A DNA stretch of 42,267 nucleotides from JAQVWU01 sp964628455 (GTDB lineage: Bacteria > Bacillota > Clostridia > Oscillospirales > CAG-272): positions 1 through 42,267 of the forward strand of contig CAZVPD010000011.1 of assembly GCA_964628455.1 (NCBI GenBank), in the 5' to 3' direction. Under the pieces are notes generated by a model. It saw nothing but the letters and a program-made list of their open reading frames with translations, did not search any database and was not told the origin of the DNA. Both the position numbers and the translations under genes were made by a program. Numbering within the stretch: the first letter of the stretch is position 1; each line of letters starts with the position of its first letter. This document shows positions 16,642-24,450 of this stretch, one piece after another.

Positions 16642-16899
16642 TTATGACAAACCGGAAATCACGTCTTTGATCTTTGCCGCCACGGCACGGTTTGACATTC
16701 TGCCCTCATAAGAAGGTATGTTAAGCCGTCTGACATGCTTCCGTTTCTTTTTTTTAGGTTTTTCTATGCTCCTGAGCATACCGTCGGCAATGGATAAATA
16801 TTCATCGTCCGCCACACCGGCAACGATAAAGATCCGTCCGCTGTCCCTTCCGGCAAGCGAAATAATAAAATCCCCGCAGTTTATATCGATATCTGTCAT
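16642..16899 (-). CDS. KOW domain RNA-binding protein (L14E-like)
   Basis: About 85 residues. A KOW-type SH3 barrel (CGDFIISLAGRDSGRIFIV) is followed by a basic patch (KPKKKKRKHVRRL) and a C-terminal helix. Such KOW proteins sit between map and infA in many Clostridia and are thought to bind rRNA or the ribosome; the exact role is not known. The ATG at 16899 follows the map stop by 1 nt. An in-frame TTG at 16911, inside map, is possible but has no better ribosome site. Confidence 0.88.
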   Translation of the reverse strand: MTDIDINCGDFIISLAGRDSGRIFIVAGVADDEYLSIADGMLRSIEKPKKKKRKHVRRLNIPSYEGRMSNRAVAAKIKDVISGLS

Positions 16900-16900
16900 T

Positions 16901-17656
16901 TTAGTTATCAATTTCCGTCAGTATTATAACGCCTTCGTCAGTAACTGCTATTGTGTGTTCATAATGCGCGGATAATCTGCCGTCCGCAGTGACAACCGTC
17001 CATCGGTCGGGCAACTCGGTTACGGCTCCGCTTCCGGCGCAAATCATCGGTTCGACGGCAAACGTCATTCCGCCGACGATCCGCACTCCCCTTCCGGGGG
17101 TACCGAAATTGGGAACGTCGGGAGGTTCATGCAGATCCCGGCCCACTCCGTGTCCGACGTATTTCCGCACAACCGAATAGCCGTTTTCCCGTGCACAGGA
17201 TTCAACCGAAGAGCCTATGTCGCCGATGCGGCTGTTGACGGCTGCTGCCGCAAGTCCCCGCCGAAAACATTCCTCAGCCGCGGCAATCAGACGCGCCGCC
17301 TCGCCGCTGACCTTTCCCACGGGAAATGTAGCTGCGGTATCTCCGTGAAAACCGCGGAAAAACGCGCCCACGTCGATCTTAACGATATCGCCTTCATGCA
17401 AAATCACGTTTCCCGAAGGTATGCCGTGGATCACCTGTTCATTGATACTGATACAGGCACTCGCGGGGAACCCGCCGTATCCGAGAAAAGACGGAACAGC
17501 GCCGGACCTTTCGATGTGATGACGTATGATACCGTCGATATGCTGCGTTGACACGCCCTCTTTTACAGCTTCACCGCCGAGACGCAGAGCTTCTCCGCAT
17601 ATCCGTCCGGCTTCTTTCATGATAGCAATCTGAGCTGGATTTTTAACCTGAATCAT
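16901..17656 (-). CDS. map: Type I methionine aminopeptidase
   Basis: 251 residues of the pita-bread fold. All metal-ligand motifs are present: KIDVGAFFRGFHGDTAA (two Asp), YVGHGVGRDLHEPPDVPNFG (His), TFAVEPM (Glu) and YEHTIAVTDEG (Glu). It removes the initiator methionine from nascent proteins in the cytosol. It lies between adk and the KOW gene, as in the spc operon of most Firmicutes, and its end nearly abuts the KOW start. Confidence 0.97.
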   Translation of the reverse strand: MIQVKNPAQIAIMKEAGRICGEALRLGGEAVKEGVSTQHIDGIIRHHIERSGAVPSFLGYGGFPASACISINEQVIHGIPSGNVILHEGDIVKIDVGAFFRGFHGDTAATFPVGKVSGEAARLIAAAEECFRRGLAAAAVNSRIGDIGSSVESCARENGYSVVRKYVGHGVGRDLHEPPDVPNFGTPGRGVRIVGGMTFAVEPMICAGSGAVTELPDRWTVVTADGRLSAHYEHTIAVTDEGVIILTEIDN

Positions 17657-17672
17657 AAAATACTGCCCATGA

Positions 17673-18329
17673 TCAATCTTTTTTTCCGAGGAACTTCACG
17701 TCCTCCAGTGCTTTAAAAGTAAGTTCTGTGGTATCCGCCACCTCGGTCTGACCGATGACCGTTTTCAATAGGCCTTTCGCGGAATAATAACCGATCAGCG
17801 GCGCCGTCTGTTCGTGATAGATTTTCAGCCGGTTCAAAACAACTTCCGGCAGATCGTCCCTGCGGGTCACGAGTTCCGTATTGCAGCTGTCGCAGTGAAC
17901 ACCGTCGGCGGAAGGCTTGTACCCGGTGTGGTACGTTGCTCCGCACGAAGGACATGCGCGTCTTCCGGACATACGGGATACGATCGTGGCATCGGGGACT
18001 TCGATATTGACGACGGCGTCGATCTTCGCGTCCATGGCTTCAAGCGCTTCGGCCTGGGGGACCGTTCTGGGAAAACCGTCGAGTATGAACCCGTTTTTGC
18101 AGTCGTCATGCTGCAGACGTTCCCTGATAATGCCTATGACAAGTTCGTCGGGAACGAGTTTTCCCTCCGCGACGTAAGCGGAAGCCGCCTTTCCCAACGC
18201 CGTTTCCTTTTTTATGGCATCGCGCAGGATAACGCCGGTCGAAAGAGTGGGTATGCCGTATCTTTCGGATACATTTTCCGCCTGGGTCCCTTTACCGGCA
18301 CCCGGCGCGCCGAGAAATATAATATTCAT
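17673..18329 (-). CDS. adk: Adenylate kinase (zinc-binding LID)
   Basis: 218 residues. The P-loop is GAPGAGKGTQ (residues 7-16). The NMP-binding region includes LSTGVILRDAI, and the LID carries CPSCGATYH and CDSCN, four cysteines that form the structural zinc site of Gram-positive-type enzymes. It interconverts ATP + AMP and 2 ADP. The start at 18329 is chosen because family members begin MNIIFLGAPG and GGAGG lies upstream; an extension of 8 codons is possible but unlikely. Confidence 0.97.
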   Translation of the reverse strand: MNIIFLGAPGAGKGTQAENVSERYGIPTLSTGVILRDAIKKETALGKAASAYVAEGKLVPDELVIGIIRERLQHDDCKNGFILDGFPRTVPQAEALEAMDAKIDAVVNIEVPDATIVSRMSGRRACPSCGATYHTGYKPSADGVHCDSCNTELVTRRDDLPEVVLNRLKIYHEQTAPLIGYYSAKGLLKTVIGQTEVADTTELTFKALEDVKFLGKKD

Positions 18330-18369
18330 CTTTCTGCCTCCCTCCGGCAGCATCGGACCGTTTTTCGGT

Positions 18370-19665
18370 TTATTCCAAAAATCCTTTATAATGGCGCATG
18401 GTCATCTGAGCTTCGATCTCGCGGAATGTTTCAAGCGCAACGCCGATCACGATGAGCAGCGACGATCCGCCGAAGGCAATGCTGCCGAGCGAACTGCCCG
18501 ACGCCATGTTCACGACCAGCGGAAACACCGCTATGAATCCCAAAAAGAGCGCGCCGATCAGCGTGATCCTGCCGAGAACCTTTGTGATGTAATCGGATGT
18601 CGGCTTTCCGGGACGGATACCCGGAATAAATCCGCCGTTTTTCTTTAAATTATTGGCCACTTCGATCGGATTAAATGAAATCGCGATGTAAAAATACGCG
18701 AAAGCAATGATCAGAATGAAGAAGAATACCGAATAAAACCATGAATTGTGCGAGAAAAACTGCTGGAAACCATACCAGAAAGTGCCCTCGGCCGGTTTGG
18801 CAAAAAGCAGGGATATGGTCGAAGGAAGGGCTACGATCGAATTTGCGAATATGATCGGCATAACACCCGACATATTCAGTTTTATCGGAAGATTGGTCGA
18901 CTGTCCTCCGTACATTTTGCGGCCTACGACCTTCTTTGCATACTGTACGGGAAGACGGCGTTCGCTGTTTGTGATGAAAACCACAAAAACCACGATCGCA
19001 AGCGCGACGATGACGATCGCTTCCGTGGCCACGATGCCCCAGGAACGCAGCGTCGGAGATGTGATATAGCCGAGAAGAACCGCAATGATCGTCGGTCCGC
19101 TGGATACGATATTCGCGAAAAGGATCAGAGAAATACCGTTTCCGATCCCGCTTTCGTTGATTTTTTCAGCCAGCCACATGATCAGCGCGGTACCGGCGGA
19201 ATAACAGGCGATGATGACGACGGCGGCAAAAAGGCTCTTGTCCAGCAAAACGCCGTAATTTCTCATATACATATAGTAGCCGTATGCCGTGATAAGACCC
19301 AATGCGACCGTGATGTAACGCGTGATCTGGGTGATCTTCTTCTTTCCCTCTTCACCGCTCTTCTGGAGTTTTTCGAGAGCCGGAATAGCGATGGTCAGGA
19401 GCTGCATGACGATGGATGAAGTGATGTACGGCGAGATCGACAGCGCGAACAGCGTCGCCTTGGAAAATGCGTCGCCCGACAATATATTCAGATACTGAAA
19501 TATGGAGCCCTCACCCTGCGACATCAGATAACTCAGTACTTCGGAACTTACGTAAGGCACCGGAATGACCGCGCCCAGACGGTACAGCAATAAAATGAAT
19601 ACCGTAAACAGGAGCTTGCGGCGCAATTCCGGAATTTTAAACGCGCTTCTCAAAGTCTGAAGCAC
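18370..19665 (-). CDS. secY: Preprotein translocase subunit SecY
   Basis: 431 residues with ten predicted membrane helices. Recognisable segments include GAVIPVPYV, ALSISPYITSSIVMQLL, a ESGIGNGISLILF loop, and SERRLPVQYAKKVVGRKMYGG in the C5-type cytoplasmic loop that contacts SecA and the ribosome. It forms the protein-conducting channel. The start is GTG; its GAGGTGA ribosome site lies within the last codons of rplO, so the two are translationally coupled (1 nt apart). Confidence 0.98.
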   Translation of the reverse strand: MLQTLRSAFKIPELRRKLLFTVFILLLYRLGAVIPVPYVSSEVLSYLMSQGEGSIFQYLNILSGDAFSKATLFALSISPYITSSIVMQLLTIAIPALEKLQKSGEEGKKKITQITRYITVALGLITAYGYYMYMRNYGVLLDKSLFAAVVIIACYSAGTALIMWLAEKINESGIGNGISLILFANIVSSGPTIIAVLLGYITSPTLRSWGIVATEAIVIVALAIVVFVVFITNSERRLPVQYAKKVVGRKMYGGQSTNLPIKLNMSGVMPIIFANSIVALPSTISLLFAKPAEGTFWYGFQQFFSHNSWFYSVFFFILIIAFAYFYIAISFNPIEVANNLKKNGGFIPGIRPGKPTSDYITKVLGRITLIGALFLGFIAVFPLVVNMASGSSLGSIAFGGSSLLIVIGVALETFREIEAQMTMRHYKGFLE

Positions 19666-19666
19666 T

Positions 19667-20107
19667 TTAAATCACCTCAACTTTTCCGCCCGCAGCCTCG
19701 ATCTTTTCCTTGGCAACAGCGGAAAAGATCGACGCCTTAACCGTTAATTTTTTGGTAATTTCACCGTCACCCAAAATTTTCAAACCGTCGAGTTCACGGC
19801 GTATAATACCGTTCTCGAGCAGAACGTCCGCGTCGACGACCGCTCCGTCCTCAAAGCGTTCGAGTGCCGAAACGTTGACGATCGCATAATTCCTGGCGAA
19901 AATATTCGTGAAGCCTCTTTTAGGGAGTCTTCTGTAAAGCGGAAGCTGTCCGCCTTCAAAACCGGGTCTCACGCCTCCGCCCGAGCGCGCGTTCTGGCCT
20001 TTGTGTCCTCTGCCCCCGGTCTTGCCGTTGCCGGAACCGGTACCTCTGCCCCGGCGCCAGTTTGCTTTTGCCGAACCCGGGGCCGGAGAAAGTTCATGGA
20101 GCTTCAT
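19667..20107 (-). CDS. rplO: 50S ribosomal protein L15
   Basis: 146 residues. The N-terminal part is typical: MKLHELSPAPGSAKANWRRG with a Gly/Arg/Lys-rich stretch (GRGTGSGNGKTGGRGHKGQ). The globular C-terminal domain ends in KVEVI. L15 is a late-assembly protein that bridges domains of 23S rRNA. It lies on the left contig, next to the rpmD fragment that abuts gap 1. Confidence 0.97.
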   Translation of the reverse strand: MKLHELSPAPGSAKANWRRGRGTGSGNGKTGGRGHKGQNARSGGGVRPGFEGGQLPLYRRLPKRGFTNIFARNYAIVNVSALERFEDGAVVDADVLLENGIIRRELDGLKILGDGEITKKLTVKASIFSAVAKEKIEAAGGKVEVI

Positions 20108-20122
20108 CTAGGTTTTCCCCCT

Positions 20123-20164
20123 TTATTGTTCTACTTTTTCCACCCTGACAAGGTGGGAAAGGAC
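20123..20164 (-). pseudogene. rpmD: 3' end of rpmD (L30), left side of gap 1
   Basis: The last codons read LSHLVRVEKVEQ and then stop TAA (20125-20123), which is the standard L30 C terminus. Upstream of this the reading no longer resembles L30 but a foreign sequence on the other strand (see the lpxD-like fragment). The gene is intact in life; it is split here by the assembly gap and a chimeric contig end. The inner boundary is approximate. Confidence 0.75.
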
Positions 20165-20266
20165 TGTTACATTGGTCCCTTCGTGGCCATCGCAGAAGGA
20201 GTGGAGGTGGGAGACGGTTGCGTTCTCCATCCGCATGTCACCATAGGCGAGGAGGCGTCCGTAGGC
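20138..20266 (+). other. Out-of-place lpxD-like fragment at a contig end
   Basis: On the plus strand 43 codons read FHPDKVGKDCYIGPFVAIAE, then GVEVGDGCVLHPHVTIGEEA and SVG. These are left-handed beta-helix hexapeptide repeats of the kind in LpxD (UDP-3-O-acylglucosamine N-acyltransferase of lipid A synthesis). There is no start, stop or partner gene, and the fragment runs straight into the N-gap inside rpmD. The stretch around 20147-20164 reads sensibly in both the L30 frame and the LpxD frame, suggesting a join through a short shared sequence. Most likely a chimeric or contaminant contig end, not a gene of this organism. Confidence 0.7.
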
Positions 20267-20276
20267 NNNNNNNNNN
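20267..20276. other. Assembly gap 1 (10 N)
   Basis: Ten Ns within rpmD. The left flank is an lpxD-like fragment and the right flank is L30 residue 34, so the gap is not a simple short deletion. Confidence 0.95.
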
Positions 20277-20378
20277 CGAGTCTCCGATTTTGCTCAGTCC
20301 GAGTGAGGCCGCCGTTTTCTTATGGTTGGGTTTTTGGCCGATAAGACTTTTTTCCAGTGTGATTTTGATTTTTTCCAC
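20277..20378 (-). pseudogene. rpmD: 5' part of rpmD (L30), right side of gap 1
   Basis: 34 codons from a GTG start at 20378, reading VEKIKITLEKSLIGQKPNHK then KTAASLGLSKIGDS. This is the N-terminal half of 50S protein L30. AGAGGA lies 7 nt before the GTG. About 16 residues that should join this to the 3' fragment are missing from the scaffold. Confidence 0.88.
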
Positions 20379-20390
20379 GTTTCTGTCCTC

Positions 20391-20903
20391 TCAGTTCTTC
20401 ATCGCTTCGACCGAAATATCACGCATACGCGCAACCTGATCGGCATTTCGAAGAGCCCGGAGTCCTTCAAAAGTGGCTTTCACCACATTGGTCGGATTAC
20501 TGGACCGCAGGCACTTGGCGCGGATGTCTTTCACTCCGGCTATTTCGAGAACAGCACGGACCGTTCCTCCGGCTATAACTCCGGTACCAGGGGCAGCCGG
20601 TTTGAGCAGTACGCTGCCCGCGCCGTAAACGCCGATGATCTCATGAGGTATGGTCGTTCCTTTGAGTGAAACTTCGATCATGTTTTTCTTGGCATCGTCG
20701 ATCCCCTTGCGGATCGCATCCGGCACCTCGGCTGCTTTTCCCAGTCCGTAGCCCACATGACCGGCGCCGTCGCCCACGACCATGATCGCCGTAAAGCGGG
20801 CGATACGGCCGCCCTTGACGGTTTTCGAAACACGATTCAGCGCGACCAGCTTTTCCTGAAGGTCAAGTTTGGAAGCATCTATTTTTTTTACCATGTTTAC
20901 CAT
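20391..20903 (-). CDS. rpsE: 30S ribosomal protein S5
   Basis: 170 residues. The N-terminal dsRBD-like domain begins KLVALNRVSKTVKGGRIARF; the C-terminal domain has PAAPGTGVIAGGTVRAVLE and NPTNVVKATFEGL. S5 helps maintain decoding accuracy near the mRNA entry tunnel. Starts at 20903 or at the Met three codons later are both possible. Confidence 0.97.
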   Translation of the reverse strand: MVNMVKKIDASKLDLQEKLVALNRVSKTVKGGRIARFTAIMVVGDGAGHVGYGLGKAAEVPDAIRKGIDDAKKNMIEVSLKGTTIPHEIIGVYGAGSVLLKPAAPGTGVIAGGTVRAVLEIAGVKDIRAKCLRSSNPTNVVKATFEGLRALRNADQVARMRDISVEAMKN

Positions 20904-20924
20904 GTCTTTACCTATATCCTCCCG

Positions 20925-21284
20925 TTAGAATTTTAGTCCGCCTTCGCGGGCGCCGTCGGCAAGTTCCTTCACACGGCCGTGATACAGATATCCGCCGCGG
21001 TCAAAAACGACGGCTTCGATACCTTTATCAAGCGCCTTTTTGGCGACTGCCACGCCGACTTTTTTCGCGGCATCCTTGTTTCCGCCGTAGCCGTCAAAAC
21101 CGTTTTCCAGCGAAGAAGCCGAAACTAAAGTTTTCCCCGCCACATCATCTATGATCTGAGCGTATATATTGCTGTTTGAACGGTAAACGCAAAGGCGCGG
21201 CTTTTCATTCGTGCCGGATATTTTGGCCCTTACTCTTTTGTGTCTCTTGACACGAGCGATGTTTGTATCCTTCTTGGTTATCAT
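20925..21284 (-). CDS. rplR: 50S ribosomal protein L18
   Basis: 119 residues, with RVKRHKRVRAKISGTNEKPR near the N terminus, LCVYRSNSNIYAQIIDD, and the C-terminal FDRGGYLYHGRVKELADGAR. It binds 5S rRNA together with L5 and L25. Standard position between rplF and rpsE. Confidence 0.98.
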   Translation of the reverse strand: MITKKDTNIARVKRHKRVRAKISGTNEKPRLCVYRSNSNIYAQIIDDVAGKTLVSASSLENGFDGYGGNKDAAKKVGVAVAKKALDKGIEAVVFDRGGYLYHGRVKELADGAREGGLKF

Positions 21285-21305
21285 TGGAAATCCACTCCCT
21301 TCACA

Positions 21306-21845
21306 TTATTTACCGGTCTTACCGGCCTTGCGGCGGATCTTCTCGTTGGAGTATTTGACTCCCTTGCCGAGATAGGGCTCGGGAGGTCTTTTTTCTCTGA
21401 TCTGCGCGGCTATCTGACCGACATTCTGTTTCGAAATTCCCCTGACGATCACAACGTTCGGGCCGGGGACATCAAATGTGATGCCGTCCTTCTCTTCATA
21501 GGTTATGGTATGCGAATACCCCAGGGTCAGCGTCAGTGTTTTTCCCGTTTTTACGACCCTGTATCCCACACCGACGATTTCGAGCTGTTTGTGGTAGCCT
21601 TCCGTTACTCCGACAACCATATTGTTGAGCAGCGTACGCGTTAAGCCGTGAAGCGAGCGGTCCTGTATTTCATCCGAAGGACGTTCCACCGTAACGACCC
21701 CGCCGTCCTTCTTTATAATCATGCGGTGATGAAGCTGTTCCGTCAGTGTTCCCTTCGGCCCTTTGACTGTGACAAGGTTACCGTCCCCGATCATCACATC
21801 GGCTCCGGCGGGAACTGTTATCGGTAATTTACCAATTCTTGACAT
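21306..21845 (-). CDS. rplF: 50S ribosomal protein L6
   Basis: 179 residues with two homologous alpha/beta domains. It begins MSRIGKLPITVPAGADVMI and its C-terminal half carries REKRPPEPYLGKGVKYSNE, the 23S rRNA-contacting tail. It is located at the base of the stalk near the GTPase-associated region. Confidence 0.98.
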   Translation of the reverse strand: MSRIGKLPITVPAGADVMIGDGNLVTVKGPKGTLTEQLHHRMIIKKDGGVVTVERPSDEIQDRSLHGLTRTLLNNMVVGVTEGYHKQLEIVGVGYRVVKTGKTLTLTLGYSHTITYEEKDGITFDVPGPNVVIVRGISKQNVGQIAAQIREKRPPEPYLGKGVKYSNEKIRRKAGKTGK

Positions 21846-21866
21846 TGTTGTTCCTCCTTAACCTTA

Positions 21867-22262
21867 TTACCATACAAAGGCGATGACTTCACCGCCGATA
21901 TTTTCTTTTCTTGCCTTCTTATCGGTTATGATCCCTTTCGATGTTGATATGATGGCAACACCGAGTCCGTTCATAACGCGGGGCATATCCTCACAGGATA
22001 CATAGACCCGGAGACCGGGTTTGGAAACCCTGCGGATCCCCTGGATGACTTTCTGCTTGCCGATGTATTTTAAAGTGATCCGGATCAGTCCCTGTTTGCC
22101 GTCTTCGATCACCTGGTATCCGCGGATATATCCTTCGGCCGTTAAAATATCGGCGATGGCTTTCTTCATGTTGGATGCCGGGATATCAACGGATTCATGT
22201 TTTGCGTTGTTTGCGTTTCTGATACGCGTCAGCATATCTGCGATCACGTCTGACATTTGCAT
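21867..22262 (-). CDS. rpsH: 30S ribosomal protein S8
   Basis: 131 residues: DVIADMLTRIRNANNAKHES at the start and the C-terminal STSKGIITDKKARKENIGGE. S8 binds helix 21 of 16S rRNA and in some bacteria represses the spc operon. GAGGAGG precedes the ATG. The 156-bp gap to rpsN has short repeated ACCGGC/GCCGGT motifs and no gene. Confidence 0.98.
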   Translation of the reverse strand: MQMSDVIADMLTRIRNANNAKHESVDIPASNMKKAIADILTAEGYIRGYQVIEDGKQGLIRITLKYIGKQKVIQGIRRVSKPGLRVYVSCEDMPRVMNGLGVAIISTSKGIITDKKARKENIGGEVIAFVW

Positions 22263-22418
22263 ATTTTTTCCTCCTCATGCGGCTGCCGGTTTATACCGGC
22301 TTGATACCGGCGGTTAGAATCGCTTCTCCTGCCGGTTAAGCTTGGAGCTTATTCCGATCAACGGCGACCGTAAGACCGCGAATCAGTCCTGCCGTCCCGT
22401 CTTCTGTTGTTTTGTTTT

Positions 22419-22604
22419 TTACCAGGAAGCCTTTCGGACTCCGGGAATCTCGCCCTTATGCGCCAATACACGGAAACATATACGGCAGACACCGAACTTA
22501 CGCAGATATGCATGAGGACGGCCGCAGATCTTGCATCTGTTGTATTCCCTTGTGGTGAACTTCTGGGTTTTCTGCTGCTTTAAAATCATTGATGTCTTTG
22601 CCAT
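22419..22604 (-). CDS. rpsN: 30S ribosomal protein S14, zinc (type Z) form
   Basis: 61 residues: the short zinc-binding S14, with CKICGRPHAYLRKFGVCRIC providing the four cysteine ligands. It sits in the head of the 30S subunit near the A site. The ribosome site lies in the space after the rplE stop. Confidence 0.98.
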   Translation of the reverse strand: MAKTSMILKQQKTQKFTTREYNRCKICGRPHAYLRKFGVCRICFRVLAHKGEIPGVRKASW

Positions 22605-22618
22605 ACTGACGGTCCCCC

Positions 22619-22727
22619 CTATTTCGCGAACGGAGCGCCCATCAGGGTGAGCAGCTCCTTCGCTTCTTCGTCTGTTGCGGCGGTGGTAACGATGCAGATG
22701 TCCATACCGCGAACCTTATCCACCTTG
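22619..22727 (-). pseudogene. rplE: 3' part of rplE (L5), left side of gap 2
   Basis: 35 codons and stop TAG, reading KVDKVRGMDICIVTTAATDE then EAKELLTLMGAPFAK, the standard L5 C terminus. Its first 19 residues repeat, with differences, the last residues encoded on the other side of the gap. It therefore comes from a similar but not identical copy of the gene. Confidence 0.85.
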
Positions 22728-22737
22728 NNNNNNNNNN
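22728..22737. other. Assembly gap 2 (10 N)
   Basis: Ten Ns within rplE. The two flanks encode overlapping, non-identical parts of L5, so nothing is missing from the protein and the flanks come from different templates. Confidence 0.95.
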
Positions 22738-23226
22738 ATCGGTCTGCGCCGTTGTAACAAAAGCGATATCCATTCCGCGGATCTTTTCGACTTTATCGTA
22801 TTCGATTTCGGGAAAGATCAGCTGCTCTTTCAGTCCAAGAGAATAATTTCCCCTGCCGTCAAACGCGTCGGGATTGATCCCTTTGAAATCGCGCACGCGC
22901 GGAAGCGAAAAGTTGAAAAGCCTGTCTATGAATTCAAACATGCGGTCGCCCCTGAGGGTCACCTTGACGCCGATTTTCATACCCTCTCTGAGTTTGAAGT
23001 TAGCCACGGATTTCTTGGCGATCGTAGCCACCGCTTTCTGGCCGGTGATGGCTGTAATATCGGCGATCACCCCGTCGATCACCTTGGCGTTCTCTCTGGC
23101 GTCCCCTGTACCGACATTGACAACAACCTTCACAAAACGCGGAATCTGCATCGGGCTCTTGTATGAAAATTTTTTCATCAATGCGGGAGCGACTTCAGCC
23201 GTGTAAAATTCTCTAAGTCTTGCCAT
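22738..23226 (-). pseudogene. rplE: 5' part of rplE (L5), right side of gap 2
   Basis: 163 codons: MARLREFYTAEVAPALMKKF at the start, NVGTGDARENAKVIDGVIAD, and LPRVRDFKGINPDAFDGRGN, ending at GMDIAFVTTAQTD. This covers about 90% of L5, which binds 5S rRNA and contacts S13. The C terminus is interrupted by the scaffold gap rather than by a mutation. Confidence 0.93.
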
Positions 23227-23244
23227 TTTACCCTATCCTCCGCA

Positions 23245-23562
23245 TTATATTTCCGCGCCGCATCTGGCACAGATTTTAATCTTTTTATCGTCATCGAACT
23301 TGTGCCTGATCCTTACGCCCCTGTCGCACTTCGGACAGTACAGCATGACCTTGTCGGCATAAAACGCACCCTCAACAGTGAGAATGCCGCCCTCCTGGCC
23401 CTGCTTGCGCGGCTTCACATGCTTTTTGACCATGTTGACGCCCTGAACAAGGATCTTCCCCTCATCGGGAGCAACCCGGAGCACTTTGCCTTTTTTTCCT
23501 TTATCGTCGCCGGAGATGACCATGACAATGTCGTCTCTCCTGACGTGAACCTTCTTTTTCAT
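23245..23562 (-). CDS. rplX: 50S ribosomal protein L24
   Basis: 105 residues starting MKKKVHVRRDDIVMVISGDD. The KOW motif is GDDKGKKGKVLRV and the C-terminal part contains CPKCDRGVRIRHK and ICARCG, a zinc-ribbon-like pair seen in many Firmicute L24. It is an assembly initiator of the 50S subunit. The longer in-frame reading into rplN is not used because a good ribosome site (GGAGGC) precedes this ATG. Confidence 0.97.
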   Translation of the reverse strand: MKKKVHVRRDDIVMVISGDDKGKKGKVLRVAPDEGKILVQGVNMVKKHVKPRKQGQEGGILTVEGAFYADKVMLYCPKCDRGVRIRHKFDDDKKIKICARCGAEI

Positions 23563-23578
23563 TTCGATGCCTCCCACA

Positions 23579-23947
23579 TTAAAGTACTTCCGGAGCAAGG
23601 GACAATATCTTGAGATAAGCCTTTTCGCGGAGTTCTCTTGCCACAGGCCCGAATATACGTGTGCCCTTCGGATTCTTGTCCTCGTTGATGATAACGGCGG
23701 CATTGTCGTCAAAGCGTATATGCGAGCCGTCATTTCTCTTGATGCCCTTGGCGGTCCTGACGATTACGGCGCGAACCACCTCTCCTTTTTTCACCTGGCC
23801 ACCCGGAGCGGCTTTCTTTACCGAAGCTACCACCACATCCCCGATGTTCGCGTAACGTCTTCCCGTTCCGCCGAGGACACGAATACACATTAATTCTTTG
23901 GCGCCGGTATTATCCGCCACCTTCATATATGACTGCTGTTGTAGCAC
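23579..23947 (-). CDS. rplN: 50S ribosomal protein L14
   Basis: 122 residues: LQQQSYMKVADNTGAKELMC near the start and FGPVARELREKAYLKILSLA at the end, both family signatures. The start is GTG, preceded by GGAGGA. L14 forms an intersubunit bridge and is the docking site of the silencing factor RsfS. Confidence 0.98.
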   Translation of the reverse strand: MLQQQSYMKVADNTGAKELMCIRVLGGTGRRYANIGDVVVASVKKAAPGGQVKKGEVVRAVIVRTAKGIKRNDGSHIRFDDNAAVIINEDKNPKGTRIFGPVARELREKAYLKILSLAPEVL

Positions 23948-23962
23948 TGTGTGTTCTCCTCC

Positions 23963-24244
23963 TTATTTAGCCTTTTCGATGATTTCCACAAGACGCCATC
24001 TCTTCGTCTTTGAAAGCGGTCTGGTTTCCATGACGGTTACCTTATCGCCGATCCCGCATTCGTTGTTTTCATCGTGAGCGTGAATTTTTACGGTGCGGTG
24101 CATGACCTTGCCGTATACGGGATGCTTGACATTATCCACAATGGCAACGACGATCGTTTTATTCATTTTATCGCTTACGACTTTGCCTGTGCGCGTTTTT
24201 CTCAGATTACGGGCGGTTTCGGTGACTTTTTGTTCGTTATCCAT
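23963..24244 (-). CDS. rpsQ: 30S ribosomal protein S17
   Basis: 93 residues with an OB-fold: TRTGKVVSDKMNKTIVVAIV, KHPVYGKVMHRTVKIHAHDE and ETRPLSKTKRWRLVEI. It is a primary 16S rRNA-binding protein of the 30S body. Standard rpmC-rpsQ-rplN order. Confidence 0.98.
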   Translation of the reverse strand: MDNEQKVTETARNLRKTRTGKVVSDKMNKTIVVAIVDNVKHPVYGKVMHRTVKIHAHDENNECGIGDKVTVMETRPLSKTKRWRLVEIIEKAK

Positions 24245-24258
24245 TCTTCAATCCTCCC

Positions 24259-24447
24259 TCACGCGTTCTTTTCGTTCATGATCGTCAGGACACGTGCGAT
24301 ATCTTTTTTCACCGCCGCTATGCGGAGCGGATTATCGAGCTGATTGATCGCATGCTGGAAGCGAAGGTTGAATAATTCACCTTTAAGCTCCTTGAGTCTT
24401 GCGCTGAGCTCATCGGGAGTCATGCTTCTTATTTCTTTTGCTTTCAT
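24259..24447 (-). CDS. rpmC: 50S ribosomal protein L29
   Basis: 62 residues: MKAKEIRSMTPDELSARLKE then the LFNLRFQHAINQLDNPLRI segment. Two-helix protein near the exit tunnel, next to the SRP and trigger-factor docking protein L23. It starts 3 bp after the rplP stop. Confidence 0.98.
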   Translation of the reverse strand: MKAKEIRSMTPDELSARLKELKGELFNLRFQHAINQLDNPLRIAAVKKDIARVLTIMNEKNA

Positions 24448-24450
24448 GCT

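Noticed and set aside
20138..20266. A genuine lpxD gene inside the ribosomal cluster
   Set aside because: No start or stop, it interrupts rpmD on the opposite strand, and it adjoins an N-gap. A contig chimera explains it better.
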